Origin: an uncultured Archangium sp.
GTDB lineage: Bacteria; Myxococcota; Myxococcia; Myxococcales; Myxococcaceae
Length of the DNA: 11,660 nt
Assembly: GCA_946479335.1 (NCBI GenBank)
Contig: CAMLFP010000160.1
Location: 1 to 11,660 of the forward strand
Reading direction: 5' to 3'
The position numbers and the translations under genes were made by a program. Every line of letters begins with the position of its first letter. The stretch's first letter is position 1. The notes below the pieces were generated by a model, which worked only from the letters and a program-made list of their open reading frames with translations, searched no databases and had not been told where the DNA came from. Below, piece after piece: positions 1 to 7,310 of the stretch.

Positions 1-668
1 GCGAAGATACTGATCTGGGTGCGCTTGCTGCCAAAGCCGACTATGAGGCCGCAGTCGCGCAGGTGGAAAAAATCAAACTCGATCTGGAGCGCACCGTGGT
101 GCGTTCTCCGGTGGATGGCGTGGTGCTGCGCGCGCTGCGCGGCCCGGGCGACCTCGTCGACGGCACGCCCGCGACGCCCATCGTCGACGTCGGAGACCCG
201 TCGCAGCTCAACCTCCTCATCACCGTCACGCCGGCGCAGCTGCTCGCACTGACGTTGGACCAACGCGGCGAGGCGCGCTTCGACGCGCTGCCGGGCAAGG
301 CGTGGCCGGTGCAGGTGTTCTCGGTGAGCCCCGCGGTCGACGCGGTGACGGGGTTGGGCCAGGCGCGGCTCCGCTTCGACGCGGCGCCGGTGCTGCCGCC
401 CATCGGCCTCGCCGGAGAAGCGCGCGTCGAGGTCTCGTCGCCGACGGAGGTGCTGACCATCCCCGAGACAGCGCTGCGGGGCTCCGCGTCGGGCGGCTTC
501 GAGGTGCTGCGCTGCGAAGGCGGCGCGGCGCACGTCGTCGAGGTCCGCATCGGTGAGCGCTTCGGCGCGCGGGTCGAGGTGCTCGAGGGCCTCGACGCGG
601 GCACGCCCATCGTCTCGGCGGACGTGTTGGGCCTCGACGACGGCGTCACGGTGGAGGCGCCGCGATGA
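1..668 (+). CDS. RND efflux periplasmic adaptor (membrane fusion protein), 5'-truncated by window edge
   Basis: This is the C-terminal part (about 221 residues) of a HlyD/AcrA-type adaptor that would link the inner-membrane RND pump to the outer-membrane channel. Reading from base 3, the first residues are the descending arm of the alpha-helical hairpin (heptad-like AAVAQVEKIKLDLERT). The hallmark lipoyl half-motif RTVVRSPVDGVV follows at bases 93-128. The remainder is beta-rich: a beta-barrel segment and a membrane-proximal domain with VLTIPETALRG, ending ...TVEAPR. The N-terminal membrane anchor or signal and the first lipoyl half lie upstream of the window. The C terminus has no His-rich metal-binding extension such as some CzcB proteins carry. 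The stop TGA overlaps the pump's ATG (ATGA, 665-668), which places both in one operon. The family call is firm; the substrate is not determined. The first ~27 codons use far more A/T-ending codons than the rest. Confidence 0.93.
   Translation, partial: EDTDLGALAAKADYEAAVAQVEKIKLDLERTVVRSPVDGVVLRALRGPGDLVDGTPATPIVDVGDPSQLNLLITVTPAQLLALTLDQRGEARFDALPGKAWPVQVFSVSPAVDAVTGLGQARLRFDAAPVLPPIGLAGEARVEVSSPTEVLTIPETALRGSASGGFEVLRCEGGAAHVVEVRIGERFGARVEVLEGLDAGTPIVSADVLGLDDGVTVEAPR
653..657 (+). promoter_or_regulatory. Shine-Dalgarno site of the RND pump gene
   Basis: GGAGG lies 7 bases upstream of the ATG at 665, inside the last codons of the adaptor gene. It supports initiation at 665 and, together with the ATGA overlap, translational coupling of the two genes. 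Confidence 0.7.
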
Positions 669-3600
669 ACGTCGGGCGCTTCGCGCTGCGCAACGGCACC
701 GTGTTGGTCGCGGGCTTCCTCGCGCTCTCGCTTGGCGGCGTCTTCGCGGCGAGCGCGCTGCCCTCGGGCGTGTACCCGGAGCTCGAGTTCCCGCGCATCG
801 TGGTGGTCGCGCGCGGCGGCGATGCCCCGGCCGACGTCTTCGAGACGCAGGTGACGCGCCCGCTGGAGCAGGCGCTGGTGACGACGCTGGGCGTGCGGCG
901 CGTGAAGGCGCGCACCATCCGCGGCAGCGCGGAGCTGTCGCTGGAGTTCGCGCCCGGCAGCGACATGTGGCGTGCGCTGCAGCTGGTGCAGGCGCAGCTC
1001 TCGAATGTGCGCGGCTCAATCCCCGCGACGGTGACGTTCGAGACGGAGCGCCTCACGCCGACCGCGTTCCCCGTCGTCACCTTCAACCTCTCCGGCGCGG
1101 CGAGCCCGACCGAGCTGCGCGAGCTGGCCGACTTCGTGGTGCGCCCGGCCATCGCGCGCGTGCCCGGCGTGGGGCTGGTGCAGGTGCTGGGCGGCGACGT
1201 GCGCGAGGTGGAGGTCGTGTTGGAGCCGGAGCGCGCGGCGGCGCTGGGCCTCAAAACCACCGACGTCGCCGCGAAGCTGGGCGGCGAGGTGGCGTTCGGT
1301 GCGGTGGGCCGCCTCGACGCCGACCGCATGCTGGTGCCGGTGATGGTCTCCGGCGAGGTGCGCAGCGTCGAGGCGCTGGCGCAGGTGCCCATCGCGACCA
1401 CGCCGTCGGGCGTGCCCGTTCCGTTGTCGGCCATCGCGCAGGTGACGGAGGGCGCGGTCGACCGCACCTCCGGCGTCGGCGGGCCGCATGGCGAGACGGT
1501 GCTGCTCTCGGTGTCGCGCGCGCCCGGCGCCAGCACGCCCGAGGTGGTGCGCGGCGTCGAGGCCGCGGCGGCGGAGGTCGCGAAGAGCTTCCCCTCCGGC
1601 GTCAGCATTCGACCCGTCTACGACCAGGCGTCGCTCGTGGAAGACAGCGCGCACAGCGTGCGCGACGCGATTCTGGTCGGCGTGCTGCTGTGCCTCGTGG
1701 TGCTGGGTGTCTCGCTGCGCGACGTGCGCGCCGGCCTGGTCGCCGCGTCGACGGTGCCAGTGGTGCTGGCGTCGACCTTCGTGGTGATGAAGCTGCTGCA
1801 CCAGACCATCAACCTGATGTCGCTGGGCGGGCTCGCGGTGGCCATCGGCCTCGTCATCGACGACGCCATCATCGTGGTCGAGGCCATCATGCATCGGCTG
1901 GAGCGCGGCGCGTCTCCGCAAGACGCCGCGGAGTCGGGCACGTCAGAGCTCTTCGCGGCGGTGGTGGGCACGACCGCAACCACCGTCATCGTCTTCGTGC
2001 CGCTCGCGTTCGTCGATGGCCTGGTGGGCGACTTCTTCGCGGCGCTGGCGGTGACGCTGTCGACCGCGGTGGTGCTCTCACTCGTCGTCTCGGTGACGGT
2101 GGTTCCAGTGCTGGCCGCGCGCTGGCTCTCGACGCGCCCGAAGACCTCGGAGCCGTCGCGGCTCGACGTGTTGTACCACCGCGTCGCCGCGTGGGGCGCG
2201 CACCGCCGCTGGTTCGGTGCCGCCTTCCTCGCGTTGGCGTTGCTGGCGAGCGTCGCGTTGGCGCGCACCGTGGAGACCGGCTTCCTCCCCCCGATGGACG
2301 AAGGCGCCTTCGTGCTCGACTACTTCCTCCCCGCGGGCACGTCGCTGAACCAGACCGTCGCCACCGCGAAGCAAATTGAAGCCGTGCTGCGCGAGACACC
2401 CGAGGTCGCGTCGTTCTCCCGGCGCACCGGCGCGGAGCTGGGGCCCGTCACCTCCACGGTGGTGAACCGCGGCGACATCATGGTGCGCCTCAAAGACGCG
2501 CGGAGTCGCTCCGTCGACGAGGTCATCGCCGAGGTGCGCGGCCGGCTGGAACACCAGGTGCCCGCGGCGCGGTACGAGTTCGTGCAGGTGCTGCAGGACG
2601 TGTTGAACGACCTCTCCGGCGTGCCGCGCCCGGTGGAGGTGAAGTTGTTCGGCGAAGACCGAGCGCAGTTGACGCAGCTCGCGCAAGCCATCGTCGGACG
2701 CCTCGAACACGTCGACGGCCTCGCCGACCTCTACCAGGGCGTGGAGCCCGACACCGCGACGCTGGTGCTGCGCGTGCAACCGAGCGCCGCACTGAAGCTG
2801 GGGCGCTCCTCGGGCGACGTGTTGAACGAAGTGCAGGCCGCGCTCGCCGGCGCGTTCGGCGGCACGCTGCGCCGCTTCGACCGCTTGCTGAACGTGCGCG
2901 TGCGCTACGCCGACGCCGTGCGCTTCCACGAGGAGCGCCTGCCGCTGCTGCCCTTCCCGTATGTGAGCGCGAGCGGCGTCGCAGGCATCGTGCCGCTCAG
3001 CGCGCTGGTGAACCTCGAGCGCGTGCCGGTGCCGTCGGTGCTGACGCGCGAGGGGCTGCAGCCGGTGGTCTCCGTCACCGCCGACCTCGAGGGCCGCGAC
3101 CTCGGCAGCGTGATGAAGGACGTGCAACACGCATTGAGCGACCTCCGCGTGCCGCCCGGCGTGCGCCTCGAGCTCGGCGGCCAGTACGCCGCGCAGCAAG
3201 ACACCTTCCGTCAGCTCGCGCTCGTCGCGACGTTCGGCGTGCTGCTGACGCTGCTGGTGTTGGTGGCACAGCTGCGCTCGGTGCGCCCGGCGCTGGCAGT
3301 GTTGCTCACCGTGCCCTTCGCGTTGTTGGGCGCGCTGCTGGCGCTGTGGCTCACCGGCACCGCGCTCAACGCGTCGTCGCTGATGGGCTGCGTGTTGCTG
3401 GTCGGCCTCGAAGTGAAGGCCGGCATCTTGCTGCTGGAGGTCGCGGAGGCGCGCGCGGCCGAAGGCGTGCCGTACCTCGAAGCGCTCGCCTCCGCTGCCG
3501 AGCGGCGCATCCGCCCCATCATGTTGACCGCGACGGCCACGATGTTCGGTGTGCTGCCGCTGGCGTTGGGCATCGGCGCGGGCTCGGAGCTGCTCCAACC

Positions 3601-3706
3601 GCTGGCCATCGTGGTGCTGGGCGGCATCGTGTTCTCGAAGTTCCTCACGCTGGCGGCGCTGCCGTCACTCGCGGCCGCGCTGCGCGGCGCAGGGAGGGCG
3701 TCATGA
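665..3706 (+). CDS. RND-family efflux pump, inner-membrane permease (HAE-like proton relay)
   Basis: This 1013-residue protein has the full RND architecture. TM1 is at ~8-30, followed by a first periplasmic porter domain, TM2-6 at ~330-480, TM7 at ~515-533, a second periplasmic domain starting FLPPMDEGAF at residue 540, and TM8-12 at ~850-1008. It is a proton-driven antiporter moving substrates out through the adaptor and channel encoded on either side. TM4 carries IGLVIDDAIIVVE with the Asp pair D399/D400, and TM10 carries GLEVKAGILLLEVAE with K918; these correspond to D407/D408 and K940 of AcrB, the proton relay of the drug-type (HAE) pumps. The periplasmic parts (PSGVYPELEFPRIVV near the N terminus, FLPPMDEG, PEVASFSRRTG) resemble heavy-metal (HME) pumps such as CzcA. 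Substrate class is therefore open. The start is fixed by the GGAGG site and by the overlap with the adaptor stop. The gene is intact. Confidence 0.96.
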   Translation: MNVGRFALRNGTVLVAGFLALSLGGVFAASALPSGVYPELEFPRIVVVARGGDAPADVFETQVTRPLEQALVTTLGVRRVKARTIRGSAELSLEFAPGSDMWRALQLVQAQLSNVRGSIPATVTFETERLTPTAFPVVTFNLSGAASPTELRELADFVVRPAIARVPGVGLVQVLGGDVREVEVVLEPERAAALGLKTTDVAAKLGGEVAFGAVGRLDADRMLVPVMVSGEVRSVEALAQVPIATTPSGVPVPLSAIAQVTEGAVDRTSGVGGPHGETVLLSVSRAPGASTPEVVRGVEAAAAEVAKSFPSGVSIRPVYDQASLVEDSAHSVRDAILVGVLLCLVVLGVSLRDVRAGLVAASTVPVVLASTFVVMKLLHQTINLMSLGGLAVAIGLVIDDAIIVVEAIMHRLERGASPQDAAESGTSELFAAVVGTTATTVIVFVPLAFVDGLVGDFFAALAVTLSTAVVLSLVVSVTVVPVLAARWLSTRPKTSEPSRLDVLYHRVAAWGAHRRWFGAAFLALALLASVALARTVETGFLPPMDEGAFVLDYFLPAGTSLNQTVATAKQIEAVLRETPEVASFSRRTGAELGPVTSTVVNRGDIMVRLKDARSRSVDEVIAEVRGRLEHQVPAARYEFVQVLQDVLNDLSGVPRPVEVKLFGEDRAQLTQLAQAIVGRLEHVDGLADLYQGVEPDTATLVLRVQPSAALKLGRSSGDVLNEVQAALAGAFGGTLRRFDRLLNVRVRYADAVRFHEERLPLLPFPYVSASGVAGIVPLSALVNLERVPVPSVLTREGLQPVVSVTADLEGRDLGSVMKDVQHALSDLRVPPGVRLELGGQYAAQQDTFRQLALVATFGVLLTLLVLVAQLRSVRPALAVLLTVPFALLGALLALWLTGTALNASSLMGCVLLVGLEVKAGILLLEVAEARAAEGVPYLEALASAAERRIRPIMLTATATMFGVLPLALGIGAGSELLQPLAIVVLGGIVFSKFLTLAALPSLAAALRGAGRAS
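3693..3697 (+). promoter_or_regulatory. Shine-Dalgarno site deciding the TolC-family start
   Basis: GGAGG (within AGGGAGGG, 3691-3698) lies 5 bases before the ATG at 3703. The reading frame is open far upstream (to about 3346) inside the pump gene, so this site and the ATGA overlap are what define the start. Confidence 0.75.
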
Positions 3707-4941
3707 CCGCCGCGCTCCTGGCGCTGGTGCTCTCGGCCGATGGCGTGTCGTTTGAGCGCTACCTGACCGACGTGGCGCAGCACAGCCCGCAGCTGCGCAC
3801 GCAGCGCGCGCTGGTCTCACAGGCCGACGCGCAGGTGGTGCTCTCGCGCGTCTTTCCGGAGCCGACCATCACCGCCGGCCTCGCGTCGTTCGACGTGTCG
3901 TTCGTCGGCGCACAGAACAACGCCGCGGCGTCGGTGTCGCAGCCGCTGGAGTGGCCGGGTAAGCGCGCCGCGCGCATCGACGCATCGAGCGCGTCACGCG
4001 ACGTGGCGATGGCCGACCTCGAAGACGCGGCGCGCACCGTCCGCGCGGCCGCCGCGCTGGCGTGGATTGACGCCGTCTCCGCGCAGCGCGTGGCGCAACG
4101 ACAACGCGCCGCGCTGGACACGCTGCAACAACTCGTGGAGTTGAATGAACGTCGCCTGCAGGAAGGCGCCGGCTCGGAGCTGGCGGTGCTGCAGGCGCGC
4201 GTCGAAGCACGGCGGCTCGAGGGCGATGTCGTCACCACTGAAGCCTTCGCGCGCGGGCTCCGCGTGGCGCTCGAGTCACTCGCGGGTCGCGCGGTGCAGC
4301 CGGGCGAGGTGCTTCCGCCGTTGAACCCCGAGCTGCCACAGGGGCCGCGCGTCATCGACGGCGCTGCGCTGCTCGACCACGCGTTGTCTCATCGCGCCGA
4401 TGTGCTGGCGCGCCGCCGCGCGGTGGAGGCCGCGCAGAAGCTCGTGCAGCTGGCACGGCAGAGCGCTGTGCCCGACGTCACCGTGGGCCTCGGCTGGCTC
4501 TATTACACGCCGGGCAAGGCGGGCACCGCGTACCAGGGGCCGCCGTACCACACGGTCAGCGCGATGCTGTCGTTGCCCCTGCCCATCACCGGTCGCGTGG
4601 GCGCGGAGCTGAAAACGGCGCAGGCGCAGGTCGACGGCGCCGAGGCGACACGTGAGGCGCTTGAACTGCAGGTGCGCGCCGACGTGCAGGCCGCGGTGCT
4701 GCGCTACGACGCTGCGCGCGCACGCCTTGAACTCTTTGACGACGCGGTGCTGGCCGACGGAGATCGACTCCTCGCGATGGCGCGCACCTCGTACACCGAG
4801 GGCCGCGCGCAGCTCTTTGAGCTCCTCTCCGCGCAGCGCTCGTGGAGCGACCTCCAGCTCGCCGCAGAAGCGGCCCGTGCCGAGAGCGCCCGCGCCACCA
4901 TCACGCTCGAGGCCGCGGCCGGCTCGCTCTCATCGCAGTGA
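3703..4941 (+). CDS. TolC/CzcC-family outer-membrane efflux channel
   Basis: This 412-residue protein would be the outer-membrane channel of the tripartite pump. It has the twofold internal organisation of OEP-domain proteins: two alanine/glutamine/arginine-rich helical halves (roughly residues 12-205 and 215-410) each holding long coiled-coil stretches. The motif QPLEWPGKR at residues 80-88 is typical of CzcC/CusC-type channels, and the length is close to CzcC rather than the longer TolC. The second half holds GLGWLYYTPG and the beta-strand motif MLSLPLPITGRVGAE. The N terminus is a short hydrophobic stretch (MTAALLALVLSADG) that probably serves as signal peptide, although it has no basic residue. 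There is no lipobox cysteine. Its ATG overlaps the pump stop (ATGA, 3703-3706), so it is the third gene of the efflux operon. An inverted repeat spans its stop codon. Confidence 0.93.
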   Translation: MTAALLALVLSADGVSFERYLTDVAQHSPQLRTQRALVSQADAQVVLSRVFPEPTITAGLASFDVSFVGAQNNAAASVSQPLEWPGKRAARIDASSASRDVAMADLEDAARTVRAAAALAWIDAVSAQRVAQRQRAALDTLQQLVELNERRLQEGAGSELAVLQARVEARRLEGDVVTTEAFARGLRVALESLAGRAVQPGEVLPPLNPELPQGPRVIDGAALLDHALSHRADVLARRRAVEAAQKLVQLARQSAVPDVTVGLGWLYYTPGKAGTAYQGPPYHTVSAMLSLPLPITGRVGAELKTAQAQVDGAEATREALELQVRADVQAAVLRYDAARARLELFDDAVLADGDRLLAMARTSYTEGRAQLFELLSAQRSWSDLQLAAEAARAESARATITLEAAAGSLSSQ

Positions 4942-4945
4942 TGAG
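4929..4945. repeat. Small inverted repeat spanning the channel-gene stop codon
   Basis: CTCATC (4929-4934) and GATGAG (4940-4945) are perfect complements separated by 5 bases, and the TGA stop at 4939-4941 overlaps the right arm. It could form a 6-bp hairpin at the end of the efflux mRNA. No T-run follows, so it is not a normal intrinsic terminator. The rest of the 4942-5050 spacer holds nothing else I can support. Confidence 0.3.
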
Positions 4946-5050
4946 GCGCCGCGAACTGACCAAATAGACCGACGGAACGCGGCGCTCAGCGTGGAGTCGC
5001 CGACGCGCCAGCGCCCTGCTCCCGACACGTCGCGCTGCATCGGCGCCCCT

Positions 5051-5524
5051 TCACCCCAGCAACGCCTTGCGCCGCGCGAGGCTCTCGGGCGGCCACTCGC
5101 GGTCGATTTCGTAGAACTCCTCGAACGCACGCGCATCGCGCGGCAGCGTGAGCCACGGCACCTTGCTGCGCGTGAAGATGTGCACGTCGGGCGGCAGCTC
5201 CGCGCGGCGCTCCAGCGTCGAGACGCGCACGAAGAGCAACACCTTGCGGCGGCGGTAGTCGCTCCACACCGCGACCTGACAGCGCGGGCACCGGTAGACG
5301 TCGTGCGCGAGGCCGCTCTCCGTCGGCATGGAGATGGCGACCGGCGCTTCGCCGAGCTGCTCGATGGCCGACGCCTCCCACAGCCCATTGAGCACGAACG
5401 CGCTGCCGGTCTGCCGCTGGCACAGCGTGCAGTGACAACAGTGGATGAACATCGGCGGGCGCGTGACGCGGAAGCGCACCAGCCCGCACGAGCACGCCCC
5501 CTCCGAAGTGAAGTCGTCGCGCAT
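5051..5524 (-). CDS. GFA / CENP-V-fold zinc protein (glutathione-dependent formaldehyde-activating enzyme-like)
   Basis: This 157-residue cytoplasmic protein has the Mss4-like fold of the GFA family. Visible zinc-ligand motifs are CSCG (C11, C13), CCHCTLC (C29-C35) followed by QRQTGSAF, and RCPRC (C79, C82) followed by QVAVW. This is the usual CxCG...CHCxxCRRxTGSAF...CxxC order, with Gln36 replacing the first Arg of the common CRR. The name-giving member was described as joining formaldehyde to glutathione, but most family members have no proven reaction, so the specific function is unknown. The frame stays open to 5857 on this strand. However, the conserved domain begins right after the ATG at 5524, which has AGGAAG six bases upstream, and a longer form would run into the divergent gene. 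It is convergent with the channel gene and divergent from the secreted protein. Confidence 0.88.
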   Translation of the reverse strand: MRDDFTSEGACSCGLVRFRVTRPPMFIHCCHCTLCQRQTGSAFVLNGLWEASAIEQLGEAPVAISMPTESGLAHDVYRCPRCQVAVWSDYRRRKVLLFVRVSTLERRAELPPDVHIFTRSKVPWLTLPRDARAFEEFYEIDREWPPESLARRKALLG

Positions 5525-5530
5525 GCATCG

Positions 5531-5536
5531 CTTCCT
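5531..5536 (-). promoter_or_regulatory. Shine-Dalgarno site of the GFA-family gene
   Basis: On the minus strand AGGAAG lies 6 bases before the ATG at 5524-5522. It decides the start against longer in-frame openings further upstream. Confidence 0.6.
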
Positions 5537-5572
5537 ACAACGTGAATGAGGTTGCATTCGCGCGGTGGTGCT

Positions 5573-5577
5573 GAAGG
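5573..5577 (+). promoter_or_regulatory. Shine-Dalgarno-like site before the ATG of the secreted protein
   Basis: GAAGG lies 8 bases upstream of the ATG at 5586. The alternative GTG starts at 5565 and 5568 have only GAGG (5548-5551), 13 or more bases away. Confidence 0.45.
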
Positions 5578-5585
5578 CTGCGGCC

Positions 5586-7307
5586 ATGTCCGCTCTGCTC
5601 CTCTCGCTGCTCGCCGCCGCGCCGGTGTCCATCGGCCCCGACTTCCAGGGCTTCGAACAACGCTTCACGCTGAACACCGACTCCGACCTCGGCGAGAAGC
5701 ACATGAACGACTGCGGCTTCAAGGGCACCACGAAGGCCCCGGCGTTGACGTTCACCATCGCGGGCGTGAATGACGTGGTGCTCGAGCTCGGTCGCACCAA
5801 CGCGGGCGGCGTGCTGGTGCGCGGGCCGCAGCACCGCTGCCTCAAGCCCGGCGTCACCGACGTGGAGCCCGGCAGCTACGAGCTCTACCTCCTCGACGGG
5901 CAAGACCACCCGTCTCGCACCAACGCCACGGTGCGGCTCTTCTCGAAGGCCGCGCAGGCGAAGAAGCTCCGTGAAGCGCTGCAGAAGGTGCCGGTCAGCG
6001 GGCAGGGCCCCAACCCCATCGCGGTGCGCACCAGCGGCAAGACCGCGGCGTTCGACGCGTCGACCATCGGCGTGCCGTGCGCGAAGGGCAGCGTGCAGCC
6101 CGTCGCCGAGCTCGTGGTGAAAGACAGCTCCCGGTACACGCTCACGCTCGAGGGCGGCGAGCGCGACCTGTTCCTCGTCTCGAAGTCAGGCTGCGAGGCC
6201 CTCGAAGCCGACGCGGTCGACCTCGAGCCCGGCGCGTACACGCTGTGGATGGAGACCGCGGAGTTCGACGCGCTGGTGAAGCTCACCGACACCGAGCGCG
6301 GCCTCGCGATGGGCGACGAGCACACGCTGCGCGTCTCGCTGACGAAGCTGCCGATGGTGCTGCGCGTGCCGGTGCAGGCGACGGCGCCGCGCGACGCGTA
6401 CGCCGACGTGAGCTTCATCGGCCGCACGCCCGCGTTCATCCTCGAGCCGGGTGGTGCGGCCGCCGAGGTCCACGTGCGCAGCGTGGCCGGCTCTCGCGAC
6501 CTCCGGTGGGACGCGACCGGTGACCTCGGCACCATCAAGCGCGCGGGCCGGCTGCAGCTCGCGACGAAGAAGCGCTGGTTCGTCTTCGCCGACGCTCCGG
6601 TCGCGGGTGAAGCGGTGGTGGCCTTCACCGACCCCGCGAACCCGGAGCTGCCCGTGTTCTGGACTCCCGGTGACCCCGGCACCTCGCTCGACGCCCGAGA
6701 GCGCGTGGTGGCCATCCATTTCCCCTTCTGGCACCTGCCTGACTACGAGCTGCCGCCAGCGCTCCCGCTCTTCGCGACCGCGCCGGCCGGGCTCTTCGTC
6801 TTCCTCACCAAGGAGGTGAATGAAGTGCCCACCACCGAGCCGCTGCTGGTGCTCGCGCACGACGGCAAGTCGGCCACGCTGCTGCGGCTCAACGGCGAGC
6901 AACTCACCACGCGCGCGGCGCTGCTCAGCACGGAGGTGCCCGCGTCACTCTCGTTCCCCAAAGCGAAGACGCCGCCGCCCGCGACGACCACCGATGACGC
7001 GTGGGCCGACGCCGGGCCGTTCGAGAAGCCGCGCGTCGACGCGTGGGTGAAGCGCCAGAAGCAGTGGACCGACTGCATCGAGAAGTACATGCAGAAGAAC
7101 GACCCCGCGTGGGGCAAGAGCTACGAGCTCATCTACGTGCGCAGCGGCCTCAACGTGAGCGACGTGGTCTACGCCGGCGCGCGCAAGGCGTGCGGCGAGT
7201 CGAAGTTCAACGCCGACGAGCAGGCCTTCATCAAGGCCATCAACGGCTCGCACGCGAAGCTCGCCGCCAGCATCGAGGGGATGCTCAAGAAGCGCCTCGG
7301 TCGCTGA
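5586..7307 (+). CDS. Secreted protein of unknown function with two cysteine-paired beta modules
   Basis: I do not recognise a family with certainty. The 573-residue product starts with a hydrophobic signal (MSALLLSLLAAAPVS), so it is probably periplasmic or exported; no lipobox is present. Two similar modules follow: residues ~43-115 and ~165-240. Each begins at a cysteine (C43, C165), has a second cysteine (C85, C203) and then a D-V/L-EPG-S/A-Y turn (EPG at 94-96 and 214-216). This pattern recalls beta-sandwich domains of the pre-peptidase C-terminal type, which is inference. A further beta-rich region covers ~250-400, then a TPPPATTT linker, and a helical, lysine-rich C-terminal domain (~475-573) with C497 and C536. 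Six cysteines in three spaced pairs suggest disulfides. An alternative GTG start at 5565 adds seven residues (MVLKAAA) and would supply the missing basic n-region. The stop is 3 bases from the convergent dehydrogenase gene. Confidence 0.8.
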   Translation: MSALLLSLLAAAPVSIGPDFQGFEQRFTLNTDSDLGEKHMNDCGFKGTTKAPALTFTIAGVNDVVLELGRTNAGGVLVRGPQHRCLKPGVTDVEPGSYELYLLDGQDHPSRTNATVRLFSKAAQAKKLREALQKVPVSGQGPNPIAVRTSGKTAAFDASTIGVPCAKGSVQPVAELVVKDSSRYTLTLEGGERDLFLVSKSGCEALEADAVDLEPGAYTLWMETAEFDALVKLTDTERGLAMGDEHTLRVSLTKLPMVLRVPVQATAPRDAYADVSFIGRTPAFILEPGGAAAEVHVRSVAGSRDLRWDATGDLGTIKRAGRLQLATKKRWFVFADAPVAGEAVVAFTDPANPELPVFWTPGDPGTSLDARERVVAIHFPFWHLPDYELPPALPLFATAPAGLFVFLTKEVNEVPTTEPLLVLAHDGKSATLLRLNGEQLTTRAALLSTEVPASLSFPKAKTPPPATTTDDAWADAGPFEKPRVDAWVKRQKQWTDCIEKYMQKNDPAWGKSYELIYVRSGLNVSDVVYAGARKACGESKFNADEQAFIKAINGSHAKLAASIEGMLKKRLGR

Positions 7308-7310
7308 GCG

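Larger units (their letters stand above)
5525..5585. promoter_or_regulatory. Divergent promoter region between the GFA gene and the secreted-protein gene
   Basis: These 61 bases separate two divergently read starts, so promoters for both must lie here or overlap the coding ends. The centre is the most AT-rich part. It holds an inverted repeat, GAATG (5544-5548), six bases, CATTC (5555-5559), which could be a small operator. I cannot place a convincing -35/-10 pair on either strand. Confidence 0.4.

Noticed and set aside
646..3598. Long open frames on the minus strand opposite the pump gene (646-1608, 1016-1921, 2078-3598) and a plus-strand frame at 553-2379
   Set aside because: Their translations are Arg/His/Gln-rich low-complexity sequence expected from antisense or shifted reading of GC-rich codons, while the overlapping frame is an unmistakable RND pump.
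4981..5015. Inverted repeat GGCGCT...AGCGCC in the spacer after the efflux operon as a terminator
   Set aside because: Six-base arms with a 23-base loop and no T-run; too weak in such GC-rich sequence.
5525..5857. N-terminal extension of the GFA-family protein to 5857
   Set aside because: The extension reads across the divergent promoter region and the start of the secreted protein, is Ser/Thr/Pro-rich, and the ATG at 5524 has a good ribosome site directly before the conserved domain.
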